Positions 1 through 12,472 of a DNA stretch of 64,000 bases are shown piece by piece. Origin of the DNA: Dendrophyllia cribrosa (taxonomy: Eukaryota > Cnidaria > Anthozoa > Scleractinia > Dendrophylliidae). How positions within the stretch are numbered: position 1 is the first letter of the stretch; each line of letters begins with the position of its first letter. The position numbers were made by a program, and so were the translations under genes. The notes under the pieces are model-generated. The model was not told the DNA's origin and ran no database searches. It saw only the letters and a program-made list of their open reading frames with translations. Where the stretch lies: assembly GCA_024195265.1 (NCBI GenBank), contig JAJLRJ010000002.1, positions 3,270,283-3,334,282 on the forward strand. The letters are read 5' to 3'.

Positions 1-190
1 CCCATGACCTCTGTTTTCTTTGCGTTGAGCCATAGACCCACCTTCTTGCAATCGCCCTCCACGCAAAGCAGCAAAGCCTGTGCCTTCTATGACTCAGTCC
101 ATACGCGATGTCATCGGCGAAGTCGAAGTCAGTCTGGACCACAGGACCGACTCTTCTGCTTTTCCTAGGATTGATTGTGAACCTGTAATG
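1..190 (-). mobile_element. LINE reverse transcriptase fragment
   Basis: The minus strand encodes part of a non-LTR retrotransposon reverse transcriptase. The catalytic box reads DFADDI (107-124), followed after a one-base frameshift by VGLWLNAKKTEVM, the usual sequence after the RT catalytic aspartates in animal LINEs. The fragment runs off the left edge of the window, and the frameshift shows it is dead. The clade was not assigned. Confidence 0.75.
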
Positions 191-1239
191 CTCCTTTTTC
201 CCTTCAACCGTTCCAGTCGCAGGGATGATTATGAGGTAATGATAATATTAATAAATAACAATAATAACTGATAATAGAAGTATACATTGAACAATACAAT
301 AACCATATTAAAAAAAGTTGAGAGTTAGAGAAAGAGAAAATGCGTGGTCAAAGGTATTGGAGAAAGTTAGTTCGCAAGCGTAAGTATTCAGCTCGAAAAG
401 CTGAATATTAGACTTTAGAAAAGGTAAAACTCAAGAGACGGTTCAAGAAGTCGACAAGTAAGCTATATATAGTGTAGACCATGTGCAGCATCATGAAACT
501 AGGAACAGACAGAATCAACCAGCACTCCACCTATTCCGTCTACACCCGCCACGTGAACTTTCAGAAGGACATCTCACTTCAGAAATGCAGGCATGCACTA
601 AAACAAGGAAAGCAGAGCATTGTAACAGCAGGATATAAGAACATGGCACACCGGAACAGCCCAGAACACATATATTAGGCGGCCCTAGGTTAGCTGTTTA
701 GCTTTTGGTTTAGGCTAGGATTATTCGTTATATACAGTGTTCTGGGTGTCCCGGATCAAGTGCCAATATTTCTGATTCTGATTAGAGGCGCGCGTAAGAT
801 CATTGTTTTAAGAGACAGATGAGACTGGCCAGCAATGGACTTCAGCATGTATCAGGGCTTCTCTGATTCATCTTAGCTCAAATATTCCTTTATAAGCACC
901 TTATGGTCAACAATATTTGAGGCACTCTTCTTCTTGAGATGTCCTAATAACCACTGCGTCGACCTAACGGCGTCCTCCTACGAATAGTAACAATAATAAA
1001 AACAACAATAGAATAAAAACAATAATAGAATAATAAACCATGTACTACTAAAGAGTTTTTCGCTTAGATTTTGTTTTAAACCTCCTAGAGTCCATTGTGT
1101 TCAACACGAGCTGTACAAATCATTGTTCTTCATTTTCAAAACATGCAACCCAGCAGAGTAAATAAAGAAAAATAAACAATGTTAGTAGAGTTACACTAAC
1201 GTGTTACCACTGACAAGTTGTTTTTACTGAAAACGTTGT
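191..1239. other. No gene recognised
   Basis: AT-rich sequence with short AAT/AAC-rich runs (about 240-270 and 985-1040). A 65-codon open frame at 481-678 has no recognisable motif and is probably chance or an old repeat. I see no splice-compatible exon. Confidence 0.5.
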
Positions 1240-1244
1240 CAAGG

Positions 1245-1537
1245 CAGTGGCGTAGCCAGCCTATAGGCCCGTAGGCCCGGGCCTACAAATTTTTCAGCCC
1301 ACTAGCACTTGTGTTACATTTTTAAGAATTGGAAATGAAAAATTCAAATCCATTCTCTTTTATCAAATATTAGGATTTCGGTGCTGTCAAGATACACATA
1401 AAATCATCAGAAAGTGAAGAATAAAGCATTTTCATGGGCCAATATCGAAAATTTTTCCGGGGGAGCCCCCCTAGAAGCGGCCCTTGCGGACCGGATGGCC
1501 AGGCCTACAACTCTTCTAAAAGCTGGCTACGCCCCTG
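1245..1537. mobile_element. hAT-like MITE
   Basis: Inverted ends CAGTGGCGTAGCCAGC (left) and GCTGGCTACGCCCCTG (right) enclose 293 bp. The 5-bp direct repeat CAAGG flanks both ends (1240-1244 and 1538-1542). The CAGKGGCGTAGCC terminus is typical of hAT-derived MITEs; an 8-bp duplication would be expected, so the flanks may have decayed. No transposase is encoded. Confidence 0.7.
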
Positions 1538-1542
1538 CAAGG

Positions 1543-3238
1543 TACTTGGTTTCATCGGTTAAGCTGTCAGGTGATCCACAATCTAGTTGGGCTCGTCTTG
1601 TCAAAGTTCGTACGGTGGTCGCTTTGTGAGATGCAGGGTTGTACGAAGACTGGTCTAGTAATCTGTCTGTACGTATGAGACGGTTTCCTGCAGATAGAAG
1701 TCTGTAGTTTGTTAACATTTCGGTTAGTAATTAACATGTCGTTAAAATTCAAATTAACTGGCTTTTTAAAATACACACGGAAAAAATGGATTGTCCAAAC
1801 GGTCACCATGGAACTTGTGAAGTAGTTTAATTAATGAACACGCAACACCTGTCAGTTTGTTATACTTTATTTTATTTTACATTGTATTTTTATTTATTAA
1901 ATTTTTATATATATCCGCTTTCATGCCAACAGCTTTGCGGATTATAATATATAAATAAATAAATAAATAAATATATTTGAACACGGTTCAACTTTACATT
2001 TACGCAAACCGCCTCTTATTTTTTATCTACGTTAGTGAGCTCTTAAAAATTACGCGACATTGGAAATCTACCATAAAATAGAATTAGAAATAACATTACC
2101 TTAGCTGTAATATGCCAAAGTCAGTGTTGGACAACTTTCAAGTCACGTCTTTAATGATCTTTCTGTTAGCTTTTCAAGAACTTCGTGCACCGCTTACAAA
2201 CATTTGACACTTTAACGCAGCTCTGGAGGCCTCGAGCTTTCTTCCTGGTCCTGTAAACCTAGAAAAAATGGAAGGAATCTAATTTAAAGAGAAATATTAA
2301 CTTTAAAAAAAATTAAACATTACAAATGCAAATATGACTCAAGAGTTGAAGTAAAGTCTCTCGGGAAGTTCTCACCTTGTATCAGTAGTAACAAACTATA
2401 AATATTTTTATCGCAGCTCTTGAACATTCTTTCTGGTCGTGTAAAACCTAAAAATATAGAATTGATTTTAGGTTTTATGACAAATATTAACATTGAAAAA
2501 CCCAGCTGAAGCTTTTTACATGCAACGCGCAGAACTTACTCGGTAAGTTACTCGGTAACTCAGTTACTCGGTAAGTTCTTACCTTGTATCACGGAAAATA
2601 TGCCTCCGAGGTAAATTGTTGCCCCTTTCGTTTTTAGCGTACTGCGTGTAATACTTCTAAATAAGGTCTTCACTAGTTCTTTAGTAATACCTTCCTTAAA
2701 TTTGAATCAGCATTATTTTCTTTTAAGAGTTTGTGAAGTACGGACTGAACAGTGGTAAAAAAAAAATAAGCAAAAAAAAAAAAAAGACCGCGAATTCCGC
2801 ACGCGCGATCGACGGCTTGCTGCAACTCTTTCTTTTTTCTGATTGGTTGGGCGAAATTGCGGTGTCTTCCTATTGGTTGAATGGTGACATATTGTCATTT
2901 GTCTCAGAAAATAGTCTTTTGGGAATTCAATCGATAATTTTTTTCTTGGACTTGTTTAATGACAATGAGATTTTTTCGACCATAATGATGGTTTGGTGTT
3001 AATTTGGCGATGGAATATTAAATGACAATGCAATCATAGTCAAACCTGAATTTTAAAAAAATGGACATCGTATTAAGCCGACACCCTCTGTTAATTACGG
3101 CGTCTTCCTATTGGTTGAATGGTGACATGCTATCATTTGTCTACATACATGCATTGTCTTTATTTAGATGAGGTTAAAAACATCAGTTGCGGTGTCAAAC
3201 TAAAAAAAGTTTAAAGAATATTTTAAAAGAGTACTGTT
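1543..3238. other. No gene; short direct repeat with ATTGG boxes
   Basis: No exon seen. A segment of about 45 bp containing CTTCCTATTGGTTGAATGG occurs near 2865 and again near 3103, about 239 bp apart. The ATTGG motifs are inverted CCAAT boxes, but no gene start follows. The rest is AT-rich, with poly-A at 2757-2784. Confidence 0.45.
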
Positions 3239-3481
3239 TTATATGATTGCCGTTTGGGAATCCGATATGAAAAAGATTTGGTTGATCTTTCGTCTGAACT
3301 GTCCAGTAGAGCCAGCATTTCTCAATTCTTGGGGCAGATTGTTCCAAAAAAGGACCCCACTATAGCGGAAACTTTGTTTCAAATAATTTGTGTGCGGCTT
3401 AGGCAAGGCGAGTTTATTTTCTACGTTTCTCAGAATGTATTCAGCTGCGCGGCGGAGAGTGAATAGTTGCTGTAAATACAC
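3239..3481 (-). mobile_element. LINE 3' end (RT C-terminus)
   Basis: The minus strand reads LPKPHTNYLKQSFRYSG then VLFWNNLPQELR, the characteristic C-terminal end of CR1/L2/Jockey-type LINE ORF2 proteins (...RTNYxKxSFxYSGxxLWNxLP...). It is 5'-truncated and abuts a Penelope fragment in the opposite orientation. Confidence 0.75.
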
Positions 3482-3672
3482 TGGGGAAAATGGAAAAATG
3501 GTCTTTCACTTTGATCGAGCTCAAATTTGTTCGCAACGGGATGGAACTGCGATGGGCACAATGATGGCTGTTGCCTTTGCAAACATCTTTATGTCGGTGG
3601 TTGAAACTGAAATAATTGAAATTAGCAATACAATACTTGAGTGGAAACGATACATTGACGACATTAGTAGTC
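3477..3672 (+). mobile_element. Penelope-like element RT fragment
   Basis: The plus strand encodes GTAMGTMMAVAFANIFM, then ETEII and WKRYIDDI. These are the consecutive RT motifs of Penelope-like elements, with YIDD as the catalytic box. Only about 65 codons remain; the flanks are unrelated, so this is a truncated relic. Confidence 0.8.
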
Positions 3673-4203
3673 AGTCAGTAGTCAGTAGTTATTAGTTGAA
3701 ATAGAATACTGCAGTGAGTTCTAGTGAATGCTTTCGCGATCGTGACGAATGAGAATACTTCCTCATTAGTGTCATTTCATGCATGGTCGGTCTGAGTCAG
3801 TGTTCTACTGTGTTTCTACGATACTAAGACTGAGGCGAACTTGATGTTTATCAAAACATACAGTTGAAAAATCGAAGAGTCAAAGAAGATATGATTCTCT
3901 GTCAAAAGTGTATTTTCATCGTTAGGCAACTGGGCTGCGATCTACGAATGTTTAACGGACAAGACAAAACATTATCAGCATTTATGACGATTCCACTCGC
4001 CTGTTATGGCAATAATATCAACAAACTCGGAAAAATAGGAGGTTATGAATAGCACAATGCAAAAGAGAAATCCAATTGGCCCGTGGCGGAATCACCCACT
4101 TACCATTTGAAGATACCGCTTATTCAGAAGGTGGTCATATATAACAGAGGTTTCACTTGCTGTAATTTGGTTGTTGATCCGAAACAAAAGTATCAGTCAA
4201 GCT

Positions 4204-4335
4204 TATCGGTCTATCTGTTATCACTTAGACGTAGTATCACGATTGTCAGATACTTTTGCTTGCTTTTGAGACGTCAATATAAAGTTGTATTGACGTCTCA
4301 AAAATCTAGACAATGTTTAATCGTGATACAAAACT
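4204..4335. repeat. Foldback hairpin repeat
   Basis: Two perfect 16-bp arms, TTTTGAGACGTCAATA (4264-4279) and its reverse complement (4288-4303), are separated by 8 bases. Outside them GTATCACGATT (left) pairs with AATCGTGATAC (right), so the hairpin is the core of a longer foldback unit of about 100 bp. Confidence 0.65.
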
Positions 4336-4589
4336 AATTTCGATTTTGAGGCGTCAATATTGTATTATATTGCCGGCTAGTTGGGAGAAAATATATTCCG
4401 TATTGGGCGGAATTAATCGAAATTAGTTTATAGTAGGTAAGGCATAGAAGGTAAGCTTTTCAGAATGTAAAATAATGAATGATTTTATGTCTTATGGTCA
4501 TAAAGGCTGAAAGAAGATTTGATTTATCTGTCAAAAGGGTATTTTCTTCATTGCGCAACTAGCATGCCATATCCACAAGTGTTTTACCA

Positions 4590-4720
4590 GCGTATGAAAT
4601 CAATAAAATCGATGATCGATGACAATCGATACCATTGAATCGATATCAATATCAATCGATTAATATAGATCGATTGTATCCGGATTGCCATCGATTGTCA
4701 TCGAATGTCATCAGTAATTG
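4590..4720. repeat. ATCGAT-rich degenerate repeat
   Basis: Dense, irregular array of ATCGAT and ATCGATTG words. Similar sequence recurs at about 5560-5600 and 9140-9525, so it is a dispersed low-complexity family. Confidence 0.7.
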
Positions 4721-5004
4721 CATTTTATCCATGTGGAAGATTTAACTAATTTTAATTAAAATTTAATCAAATCAGCGATGAAATGATTTTATTTCGATAA
4801 CAGAACAGTTGAAAATGAAACTGAACAGCAGGCACAACGTGCTGATCGCTATCATTCAAAAATGAGCAAGATTTACGCTACCAGGCAGAAAAGCTACCCA
4901 TATCAATTTGAAAAGCTGTCTGTGCTAGAACACCAACTGAATAAACGGCTTAAAGCAAAAACATTGTCATGCGAATAGTTTTGAAGTCGCCAAAGGGGAT
5001 CGAC

Positions 5005-5264
5005 CCCGGGGGGGGGACTCCAAAAGGTACCAGAATCTTGTTTGATGGGCGTGGCTCAAAATAATTTTTACCCCTAAGAGTTACCAATTCGACAACAACA
5101 CATGTCATATTTTTTCGGCTCATACCCTAAAAGGTACCGCGATAATTCTAACGGTAGTCATTTCAGATTTTAGTACCCTAAGCGGTACCAATCTACAAAT
5201 TTTGACCCCTAAAAGGTACGACGAGCACCCCCGTCATTTTTATATGGGAGTCCCCCCCCCCGGG
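5005..5264. mobile_element. hAT-type MITE with 8-bp TSD
   Basis: Ends CCCGGGGGGGGGACTCC (left) and GGAGTCCCCCCCCCCGGG (right) are inverted repeats. The element is flanked by a perfect 8-bp duplication GGATCGAC (4997-5004 and 5265-5272), the hAT length. The 260-bp interior contains repeated (AG)GTACC words and no ORF. Confidence 0.85.
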
Positions 5265-5272
5265 GGATCGAC

Positions 5273-6509
5273 TAAATCCCATTGTAGGTGACCAAGTTGC
5301 TCGCGATCATCCGTCACCTAAAAAGCATTGCCGCGATCTTCCTTTTCTTAATTGAGGAAAATTTGTACCCATTTTAACAGAAAATGAACGTACATTCCTG
5401 GTACCATTTCACAACGACATCGGATATCGTAAGGGTAACTTGCCGCTCGCGATGCGGCGTGTCTTGACCACACATTTTGTTCGGGATTTTGTTACACGGG
5501 GCTCTGAGAAAACACGCATTAATCGAGGAAAATCGATAATTTGCGGGACATTTTTTGTGATCGATTGGCCAATATCAATCGATATCGATTAACTAATGCT
5601 AAACTATCAAAAGGATCGATAAAGTTACAAAAGTGTTGGAAAACTGGCAATGTAGAAAACCTACCCTGCTTGGGAAGATAACAGTTAAATAAAAAAAAAA
5701 TTCCTTGTGTCTCAACTGGTATATATTTTAACGCCACTTCCCACTCATACTGATTGTTAAAAAAGGTAAACAATCTGCTCTTTGACTTCTTATGGGATGG
5801 AAAAGGAAGATAAAATCCAAAGACGAGTAATGATCAATGAAACCTATAAAGGAGGCATAAAAATGATTGATATACAAGCCTTTAATACTAGGTCGTTAAA
5901 AGCCAGCTGGATAAGGAAATACCTCGATCGACCTTGCAAACAAAGGTAAATGGAAATTCGTTAGCCTCAAATAATTCGTCTGAGGAGGGCAGTTATTTTT
6001 TTCGGAGCCGTTTTTGTTTCTATCTGGATGAAATTTACTGTTACAGTGAATTTTTACTGTTAGTGTTAAAATGCCTAAAATTTTACTGTTTAATGTTACA
6101 TGGCCCAAAATTTAAGTGTTAAGTGTTATCGAGGTACCCGCATTTAGACCTTCATTGATTTTGACGTGAGCAATCAAGATAAAGATATGAAACAATCATT
6201 GTTTCAGCGGTGATTGCGCATTTCCTATTAACTAAAGCCCGGAAAAGATAAGCAAAACGCAGCAAATACCACAAAAAAATTATCCACACGTATTTTGAAT
6301 AGCTCTGACCACTGAAGTACTGCTTCGTCATGGACACAAGCAAAGAACGTGACCTTCTGTGATACGGGACGTATAAATACTAGGACGAAGAAACAATGTT
6401 CAGAACTTGAAATCCTCGCAGTCGAAAGAAGAATAACTACAAGCCCCTGAGCGGATAATTTGCAGTTCGATACGTTGGTGAGTTGTTAAGGCGATGGGGA
6501 ATTATTCCC
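5273..6509. other. No gene recognised
   Basis: Contains an ATCGAT-rich patch near 5560-5600 and short open frames without motifs. The poly-A at 5690-5700 suggests an old retro-insertion. Nothing else is supported. Confidence 0.4.
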
Positions 6510-6518
6510 TTCATAATC

Positions 6519-6612
6519 TAGACTGCGAATACAGCCGCCTCTCATCGCTCCCGGCCGCCAGGAAAGCCCCTAGCGGCCAGGAGCGATGAAAGGCGGCTGT
6601 ATTCGCAGGCTA
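6519..6612. mobile_element. Mutator-like foldback MITE (94 bp)
   Basis: Arms TAGACTGCGAATACAGCC (left) and the complement of TAGCCTGCGAATACAGCC (right) fold onto each other with a small loop. A perfect 9-bp direct repeat TTCATAATC flanks it (6510-6518 and 6613-6621), the Mutator (MULE) duplication length. A half-copy lies at 16237-16272. Confidence 0.85.
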
Positions 6613-6765
6613 TTCATAATCATGTTAAAAGTAACTCTAGCTTTAATACAAACCTTTTGGGTTTTTAACATTTTGAAATGCTTTTTATTTCAAATAGAAA
6701 GATAGTCCAAAGAAGTTTCATTAACTTTTTATCGTTTTAGTTTGTAACGTACCTGAAAACTAGCT

Positions 6766-6773
6766 TATAAAAA
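6766..6773 (+). promoter_or_regulatory. Candidate TATA box of first galaxin-like gene
   Basis: TATAAAAA lies about 145 bp upstream of the signal-peptide ATG (6915). A second candidate, TATATAA near 6870, is only about 45 bp upstream. Which is used cannot be decided from sequence. Confidence 0.4.
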
Positions 6774-6914
6774 AAGCGGCTATATAGCTAAGTGTAGTTG
6801 ACCACGTTAAATAAACGATTGATTAAAAAGCGTAATGCAAAAGACATCACAAGTTTATGATACAACCTAACATATATAACTGAAAATTGTCATCTACATA
6901 GGATTGAGGCGGAT

Positions 6915-9132
6915 ATGGAACAAAAGACGCGATTATTCCTGGTAGTTCTCATTGTGTACAGTAAGTACATTTTCATTGCACTACCATTACTTGCAAAAGC
7001 CTTTGACGTAGGCCAGTGCAAAATACGACAAAAAGTTCAGTCCAAATTTTGTTTCCGATTTAAGCCCAAAAGAAGTTAACTTCCCAGCGCTTATTATACC
7101 TCTTTTTCTAGCCTGTGAACAGGCTTCTTTTTGGGGAATTGGATTAGGTTAAAATCGGCGAGCGAAGCGAGGACTGGGGAAGAGGGAAGGGGCGGCGAAA
7201 CCTTCGCCGCCCCTTCCCTCTTCCCTAGTCCGCGCTTAACCTCACTCAATTCCCCCAAAAGAAGCCTGTTCACAGGCTACTGTTTTTCCAGTGGATTGTT
7301 AAGTATATTTATAAAAACATCTGTTTCATGGGTGTTTATAATCACAGCATTTGAATTTTTTTTCTTTACACGTACAGCTGTCATAGTAACGGTTAGTGGT
7401 GGAATTCCGGATGGTGACTGTTTTCAAAGGCGGCTTAAAAGAGCAGCTTGGAGATGTTGTGGTTCAAGTGACTTTTACAATCCCAGAACCCAGATATGCT
7501 GCGCAGGCTCCGTCTATGATCTGTAAGTTAAATCCTGGTGCCCAGTTCTCACTCTGTCGTGTAAGGTCTCGGCTAACTGTGGAGCTGTGTTGGAAAAGTT
7601 GACATTGCCTTGCCTTACGGCGAATTATACAGTCATCTCTCTCGTTTGCGACCACTCTTGGTGCAGTTGGTCGCTTAAAAGAAAAATCAAGACAAACAGT
7701 ATTTGACTGAGAAAAGAAACGGTAATTTTGTGGTCGCTTACAGAAGCCAAAGTTGAGTTAGTCAGTAGTTCGTTTTGTACATCAAATACTTCGATTTTTC
7801 ATAGACTCGACGCCTAAAATTTCGACATTTGGAGGTAGAAAATACCCACATGCGTTGCGGAATGTTGAATACAAAATTACCATTCTGTATTGCAGGAAAG
7901 TTTCAAAAGATTAACGAAAGACGAGTTTTTTTTTTTTTTTTTTTTTAATGTAATTTCTCATCTAATTTCTACACTAATCATGTCGCTTTGATGTGTCTGG
8001 AAGAAAAAGAAATGTACATTTATTTTCCTTCACAACCACCATTCAAAGGCGAAGATTTTTGTTCAACCCACTGAGAAATTATGCTTCTGAATTCATAAGT
8101 TACAAACGAAAGCCAAAGCTTTCAGTAGCCACGCACCTCTTCAGAACCTCTAATTTCATTGGACCTGGTTATCACGCACATGTATTGTTTTCAGGGCTAG
8201 GGTCCATTGTTCTGTTGTTTGTTCTATTGTTTTCTCAGCCAATCTTGTGAGGCGTTCAGAGAGGTGCGTACCGCCTCAAAGCTTTACTGAGGAATGTTAT
8301 AAGTGTACTTTTGACTGTGAGTCAGTTCCTTATCTGTAACATAAAATATTACTCTGTATAGATCCTCTGGCACCCGTTGTTGCGACAGGACGATTCCTTA
8401 TAACCCCTCGACTCACATTTGTTGCAATGGCGCCATACGCCGTTTAAGGCCTGGTAGCACAAGGTGCTGTGGACAGAGAGATTACAACCCTTTAACTGAA
8501 ACGTGTTGTGGAGGCCGAGTGGTGACCGCGAAAGGGCGATGCTGTGGGTAAGTGTCAATATGAAAAGTAGGTCCGCATTGTGTGATTTTGCCGCTGGTTT
8601 CTGTGTATCATGTCGCGCATTGCTTGCTAGAAGTGTTGCCTGTGAAACTGATAGAATAATGGAATGCGCAATTGCTGGTTCAGTGCGTTAGTTTTGGAAG
8701 GCCGTGTATTGGGTGGTAAATTGTTAAAATTTCATCTCATACATGTGAACTGATGCCGGAGTTCGATTCACGCCCACGTCTTTTGAACTGACAGTACCTT
8801 CAGGGAGACAACAACCCGCCTACGTGCTCTCAACGATTGTAGAAAAGTCTTAGTGCACGCAATGTAAATGTTAAACGTTTGAATATTAATATTTTGTTTT
8901 TAGGGGCCAGCCATTTATACCTCAAACCCAAGTATGCTGTGCCGGTAAACCTGTACCCAGGCCCCCACATGCCAGCATCGTTCGCTGCTGCGGTTACACT
9001 GCGTACGATCAAAGCAAACATTCCTGCTGTAGGGGAGGTATCCGGCCTCTTGGATTTCAGTGTGGATCTTGCCTTGGACCTTGTTGCGATGGGAAATGGC
9101 GGAAAGGTCACACAATGTTGAATCAGTGTTGA
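6915..9132 (+). CDS. Galaxin-like secreted protein (short paralog)
   Basis: Four exons, 6915-6960, 7378-7522, 8362-8547 and 8904-9132, join with GT-AG introns in phases 1, 2, 2 to give 201 aa. Residues 1-24 form a signal peptide (hydrophobic LFLVVLIVYTVIVTV). Next comes RRLKR, a furin-type RXKR site comparable to the processing site before the repeats in galaxin. The mature part has 11 CC pairs in the galaxin pattern CCG-x-YNP-x-TQ-x-CC-x-G (RCCGSSDFYNPRTQICCAG). Galaxins are coral exoskeletal organic-matrix proteins, so I infer secretion and a role in matrix or calcification. About half the CC pairs of the downstream paralog are present. Intron 1 hosts a MULE foldback. Candidate poly-A signals AATAAA lie near 9437 and 9733. 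Splicing is by eye; phase and repeat register agree at every junction. Confidence 0.87.
7109..7279. mobile_element. MULE-type foldback MITE in intron 1
   Basis: Near-perfect inverted arms of about 80 bp starting TAGCCTGTGAACAGGC and ending with its complement, with GC-rich centres (GGGGCGGCGAA / TTCGCCGCCCC). Flanking 9-mers CTCTTTTTC and CTGTTTTTC differ at one position, consistent with a 9-bp Mutator duplication. It sits inside the first intron of the galaxin-like gene. Confidence 0.82.
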
Positions 9133-9139
9133 ATCAAGA

Positions 9140-9525
9140 GTACTGATAAATCAATCAATCAATGAATCAATCAATACCATCAATATTAATCGAAATCAAT
9201 CGCCACCGGAATGTTCCTGTTAGTTGTTTTGTTCCTAGTATTTTGTTGATAATTGTAAAACTGACTTGCATGATATGAAGATTAAACGACTCAATGAAAC
9301 CATACAGACAAATTGTGCCATTGATTTTATAAGTGTAACTTATAAAAAGGCAAACAATTGATATTAATCGAAACCAATCGATGAATCAATCCTTATCGAT
9401 TTCTATCGGCATTCGATAGTTAAATCAAACTTTGTAATAAACTGTTTCGAAATCGATTTTCATCGATTGCTATCGGCATTTGATTGATATCGATTGTTAT
9501 CGATTATCGGTTTATCGATTGACTA
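9140..9525. repeat. ATCGAT/ATCAATCA degenerate array
   Basis: Begins just past the stop codon of the first galaxin-like gene, as (TCAA)n-like words, and grades into dense ATCGATT words up to about 9525. It belongs to the same family as 4590-4720. It probably overlaps the 3' UTR, because poly-A signals occur inside and after it. Confidence 0.65.
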
Positions 9526-9529
9526 TGCC

Positions 9530-12470
9530 TGAATTAAACTCGCCTTGTGTGCATGCCGCGTTTTCCCACAGGCATCCCAAGCCCAGTGTGAGAGTCAGTT
9601 ACGTGTGGTCAGGAGCCATGGGCTCCTGGCGTGGTACCGTATTTCGTAATATCAACATGGCTGCAAATATAAGGATTTGTATGGGAATCTCGGTAATAGA
9701 TTCAAGAAGATAATTATTCGCAAAATTTCTCAATAAAAAAGCCTTACCTTATTTTCATTGTGTGTTGCTTGCTTCCTGTGTGGTTTTATGAGAAAGGGGT
9801 AGCGTGTTCGTTGTGGTTAGTCCATCCCCCACCCCCCCCCCCCTCCCTCACCCCGATAGAAGCAATTGCCTAGCTCTTCACATGCTCAGCTCTTTTAATA
9901 AAACGAATAAATACATGGTTGAAACAATGCATGGTTGCCATATCGAGTTGAATCTCAGAGAGAAGATTTATATCTCCAAGCAATCACTTCATATCTGCAA
10001 GAAATCACTTTTTTTTAAAGTCAGTCTGATCATCTTTATAAAAATAAACTTTTTTTTTAAGTCAGTCTGACCATCTTTAAAAAAATAAAATGTCCCAATT
10101 GTTTGAAGACCATGCAATTTTTTCCCCATTATTTACTAAAAATACTTGCATTTGTTAGTGGACGTGACTTTATTCGATTGCCTCATCAAATCGTCGGCAT
10201 ATGCATTAATTTGTTTTGCACTCATGGAGATAAAATATAATATGTGTCACTGGCTTCAGGATTCTTCTTCAGTTCCGGTCATGACGCGAACGGAAGTAAA
10301 AATGTTTTGGACGTCTTCAGTTATCTTTATTTCTGGCTCGGTGGTGAAAAGGGACGTGCTTTCCGGCCATTGGAAACGTCACCTATCTGCTTCAGACGAA
10401 TCTGCGCCTACGCCGGAATTCCTACGCAACTGGTTGTGCATTATGATTGAATTGCTTAAAGCTGTGGATAAAATCCTATAGTGTAACCATTTAACTAAAA
10501 GCTAAGGAGTAGTGCTTTCCTGTATTCTCGTTTCTTCGCCTTATTTTTTTTTTTTGAGCGAAATGATTTGCAAAGGTATCAAAGTTATATCTCATTTGGC
10601 TTTTTAGCCTGGACGAAGTTAAAGGTCAGCTTAGTAGATTCTGGCAGCACTTAATCGCATAGCAGCACATTTCAGCTTAGCAGATCAGATTTATTATACA
10701 AAGACTTGAAATTGTTGACCTTAAGATGAGTTCCGGTGTTAAGTTCCTCAGTACAGTAGTTTAAATGAGGCGTTTTGGACAAAATCAATCTATCAGTCGA
10801 AAGCATTGATCATCGCAGCATCACAGATTCGGCGATACAGCGGTAAGTACAGACAGTAATAATAATAATGTTTACTCACAAATTCCATTAAGAAACGTGA
10901 AAAGGAGATAAAAGAGGTTATCCCTTTCTAGTTTATCTCCCTCCCGGCCCTAGACTCACTGGTGTCTTAATCAAGCGAAACGTGAACTACGTAACCCTAT
11001 TTGCTTATCCAAAATTTGAAACAAAATTAATCAACTAGTAACTCGAGGGGTTCTGAATACAATTTTATAGGGGAAGGCGAGCCCCTAAGTTCCCACACTA
11101 TACTATCCTTTCTTCCACAAATTTGTATCAAAACGCCAAAAACAGCGGATTATCCTATACGTTGTACACATACAATCCGGCTAATCAACATTGAGGCTTT
11201 CGCGAATCCTGCATAACTTTTCAATTCTTAAGAACGTTTTGGATATCTCTTTTACCCTACTGCATATTTTGACGGCCTTCAAAATACTAAAATAAATGCC
11301 ACCTCTTTATAGAATATAGTTCAAAATATGGAGTTATATATTGTTCGCCTCTTTTTCTTCAAGACCACTTTTCAAAAACAAACTTAAGAAACGACGACGA
11401 TTTTGAGATTTGGGATCTTAATTTTATGGCGATCGATCGCATGATCGATCGAGTGATAGGCGTGACAATTTTTCGTGGGAGTGCCAGTATTTCCGAAGGC
11501 GACACGGCCAAATCCGACTAAACTCGATCTATTCCGAAGATGATTGAAGTTGTCCAAAGATATTCCGAAGAATTAGGAAGATCGTGCGAACAGTTAAGGT
11601 TGTTAGCTCAAATCTGTAATTCAGGCGTGCGAAATTGCTCCATAGGCGTGAGTTGGAGTGGGAACATGGGAGTTTTAAGAAAATTCCCAACCGGCAATGC
11701 AAGAAAATCACAAGTGTTTTAGATGAGATACTCATAGTTTCGATTATATGATGTATTATTGTCTTCTTGTGGCATTGTAATTTAGATTTGATAGTAATGG
11801 TTGATAGTTGATAGTAGGCCGACTCACACTTGGGACCAAAGTGCACTTGAAGTGCACTTGAAAATCAAGTATACTTGAGGTCTTCTTTGGAAAGACGAGA
11901 CAATAGATTTTCAGGCATGACTGCTCACAGCTAAAACATAAATAGGTTTTTGTATGAAAGGTCAAAAGCGTTCTAAAGCTATTCAAGGAGCTGTTCGCGA
12001 GCTTAACACTAATGTGGTACAACCATTTTGTCACGCCGTTTATTAAAGAAAAATGGTAATTTTGTTTTGTTTGCGTGTTTAGATGTAAATTATTTGCGAG
12101 CGCATAACCAAAGTTACAGGACCAAAATAAGATATGCATAAAACGCTAAGTCGATAGAAAGAATAATTTTTCTTATCAACCCGAGTCTTATTTGAACTCA
12201 ATTCAGCAAAAATCGTCTTAGAGCCTGGTGTAACACTGCTCATATTTTGTTTCCTCGCAGCCTTTTTCCCAACGTTTACGTAGAATTCTTTATTCTAAGT
12301 CGGCTTAAAATACGCCTTCAAATACAATAGCTACATAGGGTTATTGCTGATAACATGGCACGCGAGCGTTACTTTTCGAAAGCCGATTTTTCTCTGACCT
12401 CAGACTTCCAGTTCACTCAAAGCTAACAAACTGTAATGTAATGTAATGTTACCCAAGTGCATTGTTATTA
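9530..12470. other. Intergenic; no gene recognised
   Basis: Lies between the two galaxin-like genes. It holds a poly-C run near 9830 and a direct repeat AAGTCAGTCTGACCATCTTT at about 10018 and 10060. A 111-codon open frame at 10146-10481 has no motif, repeat or splice context that I recognise. GATCGATCGCATGATCGATCG lies near 11435. No coding exon is supported. Confidence 0.45.
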
Positions 12471-12472
12471 AA

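Noticed and set aside
7131..7526. 131-codon frame as a single-exon gene
   Set aside because: Its first part is the MULE foldback in intron 1. Only the end (7378-7522) is the real galaxin exon.
8879..9121. 80-codon plus-strand frame over galaxin exon 4
   Set aside because: Out of phase with the spliced galaxin frame, which explains every CC pair; it is a shadow.
10146..10481. 111-codon open frame as a gene
   Set aside because: No domain, signal peptide, splice partner or repeat in common with the flanking galaxin genes.
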